Positions 1 through 5,917 of a DNA stretch of 6,801 bases are shown piece by piece. The notes beneath the pieces were generated by a model, which saw nothing but the letters and a program-made list of their open reading frames with translations, did not search any database and was not told the DNA's origin. Numbering within the stretch: position 1 is the first letter of the stretch; the number at the start of each line of letters is the position of its first letter. Made by a program: the position numbers and the translations under genes. Source of the DNA: Negativicutes bacterium (GTDB lineage Bacteria > Bacillota > Negativicutes > SKW292); NCBI GenBank assembly GCA_026416215.1, contig JAOAFP010000080.1, positions 1-6,801 of the forward strand, read 5' to 3'.

Positions 1-121
1 CCCCGCCATAGTCCCTATGATCGGTAATCTGTGTCCGGATCACGTCGGCCAGCACCCGGCCGTTTCCGTCACAGACGGCAGCCGCCGTCTCGTCGCAGCT
101 GGTTTCGATCGCCAGAATCAT
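1..121 (-). CDS. tsaD: tRNA N6-adenosine threonylcarbamoyltransferase TsaD, N-terminal fragment (cut by window edge)
   Basis: This is the catalytic subunit that moves the threonylcarbamoyl group from threonylcarbamoyl-AMP to A37 of ANN-decoding tRNAs, acting with TsaB and TsaE in the cytoplasm. Only the first 40 codons lie in the window. The translation begins MILAIETSCDETAAAV and continues to an HRDYGG segment. The ETSCDET signature at residues 6-12 and the H-x-x-YGG region are characteristic of the TsaD/Gcp/Kae1 ASKHA-fold family. The metal-binding histidines and the rest of the protein lie off the left edge. The ATG at 121-119 starts 10 nt after the tsaB-rimI stop. Its Shine-Dalgarno sequence is weak (GAGAAG lies 13 nt upstream), so translation may be coupled to the upstream gene. 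Identity is confident from the signature and from the neighbouring partners. Confidence 0.93.
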   Translation of the reverse strand, partial: MILAIETSCDETAAAVCDGNGRVLADVIRTQITDHRDYGG

Positions 122-131
122 TGAACGGCCG

Positions 132-1304
132 TCACTTCTCACCGTCGACACCGCCATCCAGTGATAAATCCATGAGCAGGGCGTGCTCAGGCGGGTCGTC
201 ATAGTACCACGACCTGAGACCGACCTCTGTGAACCCCAGCGAGCGATACAGCGATACCGCCGGATAGTTGCCTTCCCGCACTTCCAGCCGCATTACCGAA
301 CAGCCTTTCACCCTGGCCCTGGCAATCAGTTCCCCGATCAGCATTTTGCCGATTCCACGCCGCCGGCACCCGGCTGCCACCACCACCGCCGTAACCTGCG
401 CTTCCCCGGCAACCAGCCACTGCCCGGCAAATCCACAGATTTCACCCGTCGTTTTTTCCGCCACCAGATAATCGGCGAACGGCAGTTCCACCTCACGTGC
501 CAGTTCCCGCTCCGACCAGCGGCAGCCGCGGGCGTGCCGCTCAATCTCGTACATTGACTTGACATCAGCCCCGCCGGCCCGACGCAGCCTGACCAGCGGC
601 AACCCGGCAAAGGCTTTTTCCTCAGCGGCCGGACGCCTGACGTACAGAGGTGTCACCGACGCTTTAACAACCTTGCTGACGATCCACTGCTGCCGGTAGC
701 GCCCCGCCAGTTTCAGCAGGTTGCCGGCCACGTCAACTGCTGCCAGGTCAAACACATCGCCCCCGCCGTCAATCATATTTCCGGACGGCAAAGTTGGCTG
801 GTCGCATACTACCGCCACCCGTCCCGGGTGCGTATGTTCAGATAGTTGCCGGACTGCTTCCTGCCAGCTTATTGTCCGGGCCGGAACCACAGCCCGCCAC
901 TCGTCGCCGTCCCGGCGATAAAGGCTAAAAAAGCATTCCCCCCGCCCGGCCTCCCGGCAGCCCCCCCCCCAGCCGTAACCGTGACAGCCTTCAAGCAGTG
1001 CCCGTCCGGTCTCGACCGGCACCAACCTGCAGGACAGCCCGTAGGCTATCATTTTGGCAGCCGTGACACCAATTCTCAATCCGGTGAAAGATCCCGGACC
1101 GGTCCCGACCGCCACGCACTCCACTTCGTTACGGGCAATACCGGCCCCGGCCAGCAGATTATCCACAGCGGTGATCAGGCCGGCGGCATGTCCCTTCTCG
1201 GCATTGATTTCGGTCCGGACAGCCATAATGCCAGCACTGTCGCCAACAGCAATCCGTGCCTGCCGACCGGAAGTGTCAATCCCCAGAATGTAAGGTGTAC
1301 TCAT
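132..1304 (-). CDS. tsaB-rimI: TsaB-RimI fusion: t6A complex dimerisation subunit joined to ribosomal protein S18-alanine N-acetyltransferase
   Basis: This 390-residue protein joins two domains usually made separately (TsaB is about 230 aa, RimI about 150 aa). Residues 1 to about 230 are TsaB/YeaZ, an inactive TsaD paralogue that scaffolds the t6A complex. They show the YILGIDTS start, the GTGPGSFTGLRIGV signature near 68-81 and the PLYVRRP end. Residues from about 237 are a GNAT acetyltransferase: the acetyl-CoA-binding CRRRGIGKML lies near 313-322, followed by LEVREGNYPAVSLYRSLGF and the RimI-typical YYDDPPEHALLMDL ending. RimI acetylates the N-terminal alanine of ribosomal protein S18. I chose the ATG at 1304-1302, with GGGA 8 nt upstream; a TTG at 1307 lies directly before it. 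The start overlaps the tsaE end by 29 nt. The TsaB half carries a G10 tract (961-970) encoding a glycine-rich GWGGGC where relatives have a hydrophobic strand, and the usual D-A-R motif is altered to E-A-G. The fusion type is known in some Bacillota. Confidence 0.93.
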   Translation of the reverse strand: MSTPYILGIDTSGRQARIAVGDSAGIMAVRTEINAEKGHAAGLITAVDNLLAGAGIARNEVECVAVGTGPGSFTGLRIGVTAAKMIAYGLSCRLVPVETGRALLEGCHGYGWGGGCREAGRGECFFSLYRRDGDEWRAVVPARTISWQEAVRQLSEHTHPGRVAVVCDQPTLPSGNMIDGGGDVFDLAAVDVAGNLLKLAGRYRQQWIVSKVVKASVTPLYVRRPAAEEKAFAGLPLVRLRRAGGADVKSMYEIERHARGCRWSERELAREVELPFADYLVAEKTTGEICGFAGQWLVAGEAQVTAVVVAAGCRRRGIGKMLIGELIARARVKGCSVMRLEVREGNYPAVSLYRSLGFTEVGLRSWYYDDPPEHALLMDLSLDGGVDGEK

Positions 1305-1776
1305 CAAGCAGTTCCCGCAGTCTGCGTTCCCTGGTCAGCCATCCCCGGCCAAGCGGCCGCACGGTCAGCATACGTCTCTGTCCTCCGCACACACGGATAT
1401 CAATGTCCAGCCGCTCGCCCGGCAATAGTCCCGGATGTCTGTCACTCCATTCGATCACCGTTACCGCTGGCCCCCAGAATGCCCGGTCGTCCCAGCCGGT
1501 CTCACCCACCCCGTCCTGATCGTCCAGCCGGTAGAAATCACCGTGGATTAAAGTTATCTTCCCCCGGTATAAATTGAACAGAACATAGCTGGGACTTGTC
1601 ACCGGTTCCACCACCGCCAGGCCGTTGGCTATGCCCTTGGTCAGCGTAGTTTTGCCAGCTGCCAGCCGGCCGGACAGCCCGACAAAATCGCCAGCCTGCA
1701 ACAATTCTGCCACTTTTTCGCCTATCGACATCATATCCCGTTCGGTACGCGCCTCAACAACAAACGCCATAACCAT
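1276..1776 (-). CDS. tsaE: t6A biosynthesis ATPase TsaE
   Basis: TsaE is the P-loop ATPase that binds the TsaB-TsaD heterodimer and is needed for multiple turnovers of tRNA threonylcarbamoylation. The 166-residue product has the family's landmarks: a P-loop GRLAAGKTT at 36-44, SPSYVLFNLYRG at 61-72, HGDFYRL at 78-84, and IEW at 108-110 ahead of the C-terminal strands. The P-loop fits GxxxxGKT but differs from the usual GDLGAGKTT, with R for D and A for G. The ATG at 1776-1774 is favoured because AGGTGG lies 7 nt upstream; a second in-frame ATG at 1770 would lose two residues. The length is close to the usual 140-165 aa. It lies 50 nt below the amidase gene, behind a strong hairpin, and its last 29 nt overlap tsaB-rimI, implying co-translation. 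Confidence 0.94.
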   Translation of the reverse strand: MVMAFVVEARTERDMMSIGEKVAELLQAGDFVGLSGRLAAGKTTLTKGIANGLAVVEPVTSPSYVLFNLYRGKITLIHGDFYRLDDQDGVGETGWDDRAFWGPAVTVIEWSDRHPGLLPGERLDIDIRVCGGQRRMLTVRPLGRGWLTRERRLRELLDEYTLHSGD

Positions 1777-1791
1777 TCACACCCCACCTGC

Positions 1792-1827
1792 AAGAAACCC
1801 CCTTCCGCCGGCGAAAGGGGGTTTCTT
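1792..1827 (-). terminator. Intrinsic terminator after the amidase gene, probably bidirectional
   Basis: A perfect 13-bp inverted repeat (left arm 1792-1804, right arm 1815-1827) surrounds a 10-nt GC-rich loop. Read on the minus strand, the GC core of the right arm (AAGGGGG) is followed by TTTCTT, which pairs with AAGAAA of the left arm in the usual terminator fashion. The layout is nearly the same on the plus strand. The outermost base pair lies in the amidase TGA stop codon, and the tsaE Shine-Dalgarno follows directly. The run of U is short and interrupted (TTTCTT), so some readthrough into tsaE is plausible. Confidence 0.82.
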
Positions 1828-2918
1828 CAGCGCGCCTTGTCGAAATAGTCGCCAATGCCGCCGACAATCGCCCGGGCAAATTTCTCCTGTCCGCCGTCGG
1901 AATTCAGATACCGTATGTCCACCGGGCTGGAAATAAACGCAAGTTCAACCAAAACCGCCGGCATCCTGGTGTTTTTTATCACATAAAACCCGGCCTGCTG
2001 CACTCCCCGGTCGGCCAGATCTATATTACTGGCCAACGAACTCTCCACACAGCGGGCCAACAGCCCGTCATACCTGCTCTTCGGGTAATAGTAGGTGGAC
2101 ATGCCGTTGGCCGACGGATCGCGGAACGAGTTGCAGTGAATACTGATAAACACCGCTGCCCGGTTGCGGTTGGCAATACCCACCCGCGCCCCCAGCTCCT
2201 GGACTCCGCTGGCATTGCGGCCGTAAACGTCGACATCGGCATCACGGGTCATGACCACTTTGGCTCCGGCTGCCTGAAGTATCTTTCTGACCTTTCTGGC
2301 CACTGCCAGCGTAATGTCCGCTTCCTTTATCCCCGCCGGACTGATCGCCCCGGGGTCACTGCCGCCGTGCCCTGCGTCAAGCACAATGGTTTTGCCTCTT
2401 ACTCCCGGACTGACGTCAAAGTCAGCCTTGCCGTTACCGCTCCCCTCCCCGGGGGTCAAACCCAAGTCAAGAACCAGGCGGAACGGCTTGTTGGCCACCG
2501 GGTTTGCGTCCAGAGCGAAAATGTTGTAATCGACCTCACCGTTTAGCCGGATCACCACCTTGCTCGAATCGCCGTCCGCCGACAGGGTAAGCTGCCGGGC
2601 AAATATTCCGTCGAGCTTCTGAGTTTTTGCCACCGCCCGCGCCGCGGTTATGCCGCTGAAGTCAATAATCAGCTGGGGGACGTCACCGGTCGAATAAATA
2701 TCCTTAAAATCGCGCTTTTTGATCGGAGCCGACAGATCAAACACTATCCGCAACCGCTTCTGATCGTCAACCGGGCTTTTGATGATCGACCATCTTACGG
2801 CTGTTATCTGAGCCTTGGCGGCGGCAGCCGTCCGGCCGGCTGCGGTCAGTACCAGCAGAAACACCAGACCGAACACTGCCAGACATATTCTGCCATTTGA
2901 TAATTTCATGACAGTCAC
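1827..2918 (-). CDS. Secreted N-acetylmuramoyl-L-alanine amidase (AMIN plus Amidase_3)
   Basis: This zinc amidase would cut the bond between N-acetylmuramic acid and L-alanine in peptidoglycan during cell separation or wall turnover. The 363 residues read as an export signal (hydrophobic stretch about 11-34, AmiC-like), an AMIN domain at about 37-152 that targets the enzyme to the wall or division site, a short Gly-rich linker, and an Amidase_3 catalytic domain at about 176-360. Zinc and catalytic residues are visible: H184 in LDAGHGGSDPG, E199 in KEAD, H261 in SIHCNS and E325 in VELAF. The GTG at 2918 is favoured by AGGGAG 11 nt upstream; an ATG at 2909, three codons in, would still keep the signal peptide but lies 20 nt from it. 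The nnrED stop is 5 nt upstream, so the gene is probably the last of the operon. AmiA/B/C and the CwlD type share this fold; the exact orthologue is not assigned. Confidence 0.92.
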   Translation of the reverse strand: MTVMKLSNGRICLAVFGLVFLLVLTAAGRTAAAAKAQITAVRWSIIKSPVDDQKRLRIVFDLSAPIKKRDFKDIYSTGDVPQLIIDFSGITAARAVAKTQKLDGIFARQLTLSADGDSSKVVIRLNGEVDYNIFALDANPVANKPFRLVLDLGLTPGEGSGNGKADFDVSPGVRGKTIVLDAGHGGSDPGAISPAGIKEADITLAVARKVRKILQAAGAKVVMTRDADVDVYGRNASGVQELGARVGIANRNRAAVFISIHCNSFRDPSANGMSTYYYPKSRYDGLLARCVESSLASNIDLADRGVQQAGFYVIKNTRMPAVLVELAFISSPVDIRYLNSDGGQEKFARAIVGGIGDYFDKAR

Positions 2919-2923
2919 TGACG

Positions 2924-4471
2924 CTAAGACTCCCTGATCTGGGAAATGGCCGTGGGAATGGCCAGCCCGATGTCACCGGCCAAAATCACTGCACTGTTGG
3001 TGCTGGCGATTTCTCCGGCCAGACCGTGAGCGTAAACAGCCGCCACCGCCGCTGACTCACCATTCAGTCCCTGGGCGATCAGGGACGCGATCATTCCGGT
3101 CAGCACGTCTCCCGAACCACCGGTAGCCATTTGTTCATTACCGCTGCTATTGATGTAAACCCAGCCAGCCGGCGTGGCCACCACCGTCGGCGCCCCCTTC
3201 AGCACCACTGTGACCTGCCAGGCAACAGCTGCCTTGCGGGCAATCTCAACTCGATCGGCATTGACTTCGGCCGCGGTGGTCCCCAGCAGCCGGGCCATTT
3301 CACCGGGATGGGGAGTTATGACAATCGGAAACTTGACCGTTTTCAGCATATCCATCTGCCCAGCCAGGATGTTGAGGGCGTCAGCGTCAATAACCAGCGG
3401 CACTGTGCACTCTTTGATCACCGACCAAACCAGCAGGGCAGTCGAATCCTCCTGACCTATTCCCGGGCCAATGGCCAGCACATCGCTACCAGCCATCAGT
3501 TCGCGGGCTCTGTCCAGTCCTTCCAGTCCCAGCACGCCGCTACGCCCATCAGCCAAAGGCACGATGACTGCTTCGGTAATCTTGCCGGCCAATACATCAC
3601 AGATCCGGTCAGGTGCGGCCAACCGCACCAGTCCCGATCCGGTGTACATCGCTCCCAGGGCGGTCAGGGCTGCTGCCCCGGCCATACCGCGCGATCCGGC
3701 AATCACTGCCACCCGCCCACACTTACCCTTGTGGGCATCAGGAGGACGAACCGGCCAGATATCGCGGACCTCAGCCAGTCCAGTAAGCTCGGTCTGGAAC
3801 TCGACACTGCGCAGTAAAGACGCCGGCAAACCTATGTCGGCCACCCGCCAGTCCCCGGCATAACTGGCCGCCGGATATAACAACAGACCAAGCTTGGGCA
3901 GCGACATGGTAACGGTGGCCACCGCCACCACCGCCATATCATCAACCCTGCCGCTGTCAGGATCGATCCCGGAGGGAACATCAATTGCCACCACCATTTT
4001 CCCCGATGAATTGATCATGTTTATCGCCCTTGCGATCCTAGGCTCAATCGCACCGCGAAAGCCGATGCCGAATATAGCATCGACAACGCAGTCGGCCAGC
4101 ATCAGCCCCAGCCGAAATTTGTCAAAGTCCTGCTCGCTTTCTATGTTGATGAAATCAATGCCCATAAGTTCGGTGACATCGAAATTGCTTTTGGCATCAG
4201 CCGCAAGCTCGGCCGGTGGATACAGCAGGAAAATTCGCACCTCGGCCCCGCGGTTGGACAAATGGCGGGCGGCAGCAAACCCATCACCGGCATTATTCCC
4301 CTTCCCGGCCACAATGCACACCCTTTTGCCCCGGGCATCACCAAGCAGTTCAACCACCTGATCGGCAACCGCCACAGCGGCATTTTCCATCAACACGATG
4401 CCGGGTATGCCAAAGTCTTCGATCGCTGCCCGGTCAATAGCCAGCATCTGTTTAGCAGTTACAACCTTCAT
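2924..4471 (-). CDS. nnrED: Bifunctional NAD(P)HX repair enzyme: epimerase plus ADP/ATP-dependent dehydratase
   Basis: The protein repairs hydrated NADH and NADPH. The N-terminal YjeF_N domain (NnrE) interconverts R and S epimers of NAD(P)HX, and the C-terminal ribokinase-like domain (NnrD) dehydrates the S form using ADP or ATP. The length of 515 residues is typical of the fused form. In the first half (about 1-225) are GKGNNAGDGFAAARHL at 57-71, VDAIFGIGFRG at 130-140 and VAIDVPSGID at 161-170. In the second half (about 240-512) are HKGKCGRVAVIAGS, AIGPGIG at 333-339, IDADALNIL, ITPHPGE at 385-391, and the nucleotide-binding ATGGSGDVLTGM at 449-460. The ATG at 4471 lies 3 nt past the acpS stop, with GGAG in the last acpS codons as ribosome-binding site. 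Cytoplasmic and co-transcribed with acpS, an arrangement common in Bacillota. Confidence 0.96.
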   Translation of the reverse strand: MKVVTAKQMLAIDRAAIEDFGIPGIVLMENAAVAVADQVVELLGDARGKRVCIVAGKGNNAGDGFAAARHLSNRGAEVRIFLLYPPAELAADAKSNFDVTELMGIDFINIESEQDFDKFRLGLMLADCVVDAIFGIGFRGAIEPRIARAINMINSSGKMVVAIDVPSGIDPDSGRVDDMAVVAVATVTMSLPKLGLLLYPAASYAGDWRVADIGLPASLLRSVEFQTELTGLAEVRDIWPVRPPDAHKGKCGRVAVIAGSRGMAGAAALTALGAMYTGSGLVRLAAPDRICDVLAGKITEAVIVPLADGRSGVLGLEGLDRARELMAGSDVLAIGPGIGQEDSTALLVWSVIKECTVPLVIDADALNILAGQMDMLKTVKFPIVITPHPGEMARLLGTTAAEVNADRVEIARKAAVAWQVTVVLKGAPTVVATPAGWVYINSSGNEQMATGGSGDVLTGMIASLIAQGLNGESAAVAAVYAHGLAGEIASTNSAVILAGDIGLAIPTAISQIRES

Positions 4472-4474
4472 AAC

Positions 4475-4852
4475 CTATTCTCCCAGTAGAATTACCTGTG
4501 CCACCGCTAGTTCGCGGGTATGGGACCACGACATCCACACCTCGCTCACCCTCATTTCCCTGAGCTTTAACACCAGACCGCCACTGGCGACCAACCTGGG
4601 CTTACCCCGATCATCATTGACGACTTCAGCGTCATGCCAGCTCATCCCTGGCCAGGCTTGCCCGCAGGCTTTAAACACCGCCTCCTTGGCCGCCCAGCGC
4701 GCAGCCAGTGACTGATATTGCTGGCAGCCCCGCCGCTGGCAGTACATCCGTTCCCCGGCGGTAAATACCCGTGCGCAGAATCTAACGTTGCCGGCCGCCC
4801 GGCGGATTCTCCCGACCTCTACGGCATCCACTCCCAAGCCCAGTATCCGCAT
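4475..4852 (-). CDS. acpS: Holo-[acyl-carrier-protein] synthase AcpS
   Basis: AcpS transfers the 4'-phosphopantetheine arm from coenzyme A to a serine of apo-ACP, activating it for fatty acid synthesis. The 125-residue product has the usual family length and both signatures: GLGVDAVEVGRI at 5-16, with the Mg-binding Asp at 9, and ARWAAKEAVFKACG at 51-64, with Glu57. The C-terminal SWSHTRELAVAQVIL is also family-typical. The frame stays open upstream to an initiation codon at 4975, but the extra 41 residues lie inside the preceding gene and match nothing in AcpS. The ATG at 4852 is therefore taken as the start; AGGTAGGGA sits just before it, overlapping the upstream stop TAG at 4859-4857. The gap to the upstream gene is 4 nt, so translational coupling is likely. 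Confidence 0.95.
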   Translation of the reverse strand: MRILGLGVDAVEVGRIRRAAGNVRFCARVFTAGERMYCQRRGCQQYQSLAARWAAKEAVFKACGQAWPGMSWHDAEVVNDDRGKPRLVASGGLVLKLREMRVSEVWMSWSHTRELAVAQVILLGE

Positions 4853-4856
4853 TTCC

Positions 4857-5621
4857 CTACCTGATGACTCCCCCGGCACAAACCACGGCACTAAAAAGAT
4901 CACTGAAAGCACAGAGTTTGCTGACCAGCCGATGGTCAAAAACCCCACTCTCCGACGATGCAAAAGCCACAACACCTACTGCCCTTCCCCCAACTTGCAG
5001 CGGGAGTGCGAGTATTGATTTCAAGCTACTGCCAGCCACCGGGTTCTGCTCAATCAGCTCGACTGAGTTCTGCAGATACAGACTGCCGGTTACACTGGTT
5101 ATGAACTTGATTTCAGCTTCATTGTCCGTGGTCAGACCAATGTTGTCGACAATATTCACCTGCTGGTTTGCTGAACTGTGGATTGCCAGCCAGTAAGCCG
5201 AGCCTTCAGGTAAATAGCTCTGGAGGATTAGTCCGGCATACTTCCTTATAATCTTCAGACAGTTGTCGGTTCGCTCCACCAGTTTAAGTCCGTCTCTGAC
5301 GTCGCAGCAAAAATCGTATCCAGTGTAAACTTCCCCGGCCAAAGCTGTCTTTTCGCATTCCATTCCGACAAGATGGGACAATACCGCTGCCATCACCTGC
5401 GCCCGCTCGCCGCCAAACACCCAGCCGATCGTCTCCCCTTCGGCCACAACGGCACAAAGCAGCGCATCACGCACTCCTTTGGCTTCCGGCCGGTCACCTC
5501 CAACCAGCCATGCCCCGTTTTTATCCTTGATCATCACGGGCATAGCGGTTTCTTTGGCCAGCTTGTTCAGCAACTCGCGCACTTCCGGCTTATCGACCAC
5601 TTTTTTCAGTCCAACTGTCAT
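4857..5621 (-). CDS. GAF-domain protein of unknown role, first gene of the acpS operon
   Basis: This soluble 254-residue protein has no signal peptide or membrane segment. Residues about 15-85 (PVMIKDKNGAWLVGG through GETIGWVFGGERAQVMAAVL) resemble the PAS-like sensor region found before GAF domains in bacterial stress and sigma-factor regulators. A helical link at about 80-102 (SHLVGMECEKTALAGEVYTGY) leads to a GAF-like domain at about 105-250, with KSILALPLQVGGRAVGVVAF as its core strands. There is no phosphatase, kinase, cyclase or DNA-binding output, so it looks like a free-standing sensor or partner protein. It has seven cysteines (56, 89, 105, 106, 121, 237, 248), and the CC pair at 105-106 could suit redox or metal sensing, but that is speculation. 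The start is well supported: GAGGGAG lies 5 nt before the ATG. A promoter lies about 85 nt upstream and acpS follows after 4 nt. Confidence 0.8.
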   Translation of the reverse strand: MTVGLKKVVDKPEVRELLNKLAKETAMPVMIKDKNGAWLVGGDRPEAKGVRDALLCAVVAEGETIGWVFGGERAQVMAAVLSHLVGMECEKTALAGEVYTGYDFCCDVRDGLKLVERTDNCLKIIRKYAGLILQSYLPEGSAYWLAIHSSANQQVNIVDNIGLTTDNEAEIKFITSVTGSLYLQNSVELIEQNPVAGSSLKSILALPLQVGGRAVGVVAFASSESGVFDHRLVSKLCAFSDLFSAVVCAGGVIR

Positions 5622-5626
5622 TTTCT

Positions 5627-5633
5627 CTCCCTC
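5627..5633 (-). promoter_or_regulatory. Strong ribosome-binding site of the GAF gene, overlapping a possible leader ORF stop
   Basis: GAGGGAG on the minus strand lies 5 nt from the ATG at 5621 and fixes that start. Its first two bases are also part of the TGA (5634-5632) that ends the possible 7-codon leader ORF, so a ribosome finishing the leader would stand on this site. Confidence 0.75.
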
Positions 5634-5655
5634 ACCGCGGCCGATACGGCGACAT
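5632..5655 (-). CDS. Possible 7-codon leader ORF upstream of the GAF gene
   Basis: On the minus strand an ATG at 5655 is preceded by GGGAGG (5667-5662) at the good spacing of 6 nt. It encodes MSPYRPR and stops at TGA 5634-5632. The stop overlaps the ribosome-binding site of the GAF gene, 10 nt before its ATG. The ORF lies within the predicted transcript leader. Such arrangements can couple or attenuate translation, but short ORFs with purine-rich sequence ahead also arise by chance in GC-rich DNA. No amino-acid run suggests classical attenuation. Confidence 0.3.
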   Translation of the reverse strand: MSPYRPR

Positions 5656-5681
5656 CGGCAACCTCCCGCGGCCAGTCGCGG
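5640..5681 (-). other. Two consecutive hairpins in the predicted leader of the GAF gene
   Basis: The first hairpin in transcript order pairs CCGCG with CGCGG (5677-5681 with 5666-5670, 6-nt loop). The second pairs GCCGAT with ATCGGC (5654-5659 with 5640-5645, 8-nt loop) and holds the leader ORF start codon. Two copies of the self-complementary CCGCGG (5635-5640 and one spanning 5667-5672 on the minus strand) could pair with each other instead, giving an alternative fold near the ribosome-binding site. This is seen by eye only; no folding energy was computed and no known riboswitch class is recognised. Confidence 0.35.
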
Positions 5682-5704
5682 ACCAATTCAACCGTAACGC
5701 ACTG

Positions 5705-5734
5705 ATTATAGCAAATACCGGTTACCATGCACAA
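5705..5734 (-). promoter_or_regulatory. Probable sigma-70/sigma-A promoter (extended -10) for the GAF-acpS-nnrED-amidase operon
   Basis: The minus strand carries a perfect TATAAT at 5710-5705 preceded by TGC (5713-5711), giving an extended -10. The best -35 is TTGTGC at 5734-5729 with an 18-nt spacer, only three of six consensus bases, which an extended -10 can tolerate. Transcription would begin near 5698, leaving a leader of about 75 nt before the ATG at 5621. The upstream transporter transcript ends at 5831-5863, so a new promoter is expected here. Confidence 0.75.
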
Positions 5735-5830
5735 CTGCCGGTTGTCCGTCCGGGTCGGGCAAAAGGGTCAAGTCCGTAAAATTGTCGCCGTCTCGCACCA
5801 TGCACCCTCAGACCCGCAGGTTGGCGACAT
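5735..5830. other. Short intergenic stretch without a gene
   Basis: No coding region or known RNA is recognised between the transporter terminator and the operon promoter. Two minor signals are visible. The 9-mer ACCATGCAC occurs at 5797-5805 and again at 5724-5732, the latter overlapping the -35 region. A 6-bp inverted repeat, GTCGCC (5784-5789) with GGCGAC (5823-5828), encloses 33 nt. Either could be an operator or mere chance. Confidence 0.4.
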
Positions 5831-5863
5831 AAAAATCGGGGAACACCGCCCGATGTTCCCCGA
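5831..5863 (-). terminator. Intrinsic terminator of the transporter gene
   Basis: On the minus strand a 10-bp perfect stem (5863-5854 with 5845-5836, core GGGGAACA/TGTTCCCC, 8-nt loop) is followed by five T residues at 5835-5831. It lies 54 nt past the transporter stop codon. On the plus strand no T run follows the hairpin, so it acts only for minus-strand transcripts. Confidence 0.92.
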
Positions 5864-5917
5864 AAACCCAAACTGTGCCGCCCTGGCCGGTTCTGACGGG
5901 CCGCAGCCTTTCAGCGG

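Noticed and set aside
846..1577. Long plus-strand open frame of 243 codons opposite tsaB and tsaE
   Set aside because: It is antisense to two well-recognised genes, its product is a low-complexity Pro/Ser/Arg-rich string with no recognisable domain, and it crosses a gene boundary. It is a by-product of high GC.
3131..3817. Plus-strand open frame of 228 codons opposite nnrED
   Set aside because: It lies wholly antisense to clear NnrD motifs, has no family resemblance, and no ribosome-binding site was evident.
4853..4975. N-terminal extension of AcpS by 41 residues
   Set aside because: The extension overlaps the end of the GAF gene and matches nothing in AcpS. The family start MRILGLGVD and a ribosome-binding site at the ATG at 4852 fit better.
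5784..5828. Possible structured RNA from the GTCGCC/GGCGAC inverted repeat
   Set aside because: Only a 6-bp outer stem with weak inner pairing is visible, there is no clear promoter for it, and it matches no RNA family I know. It is kept only as a note in the intergenic entry.
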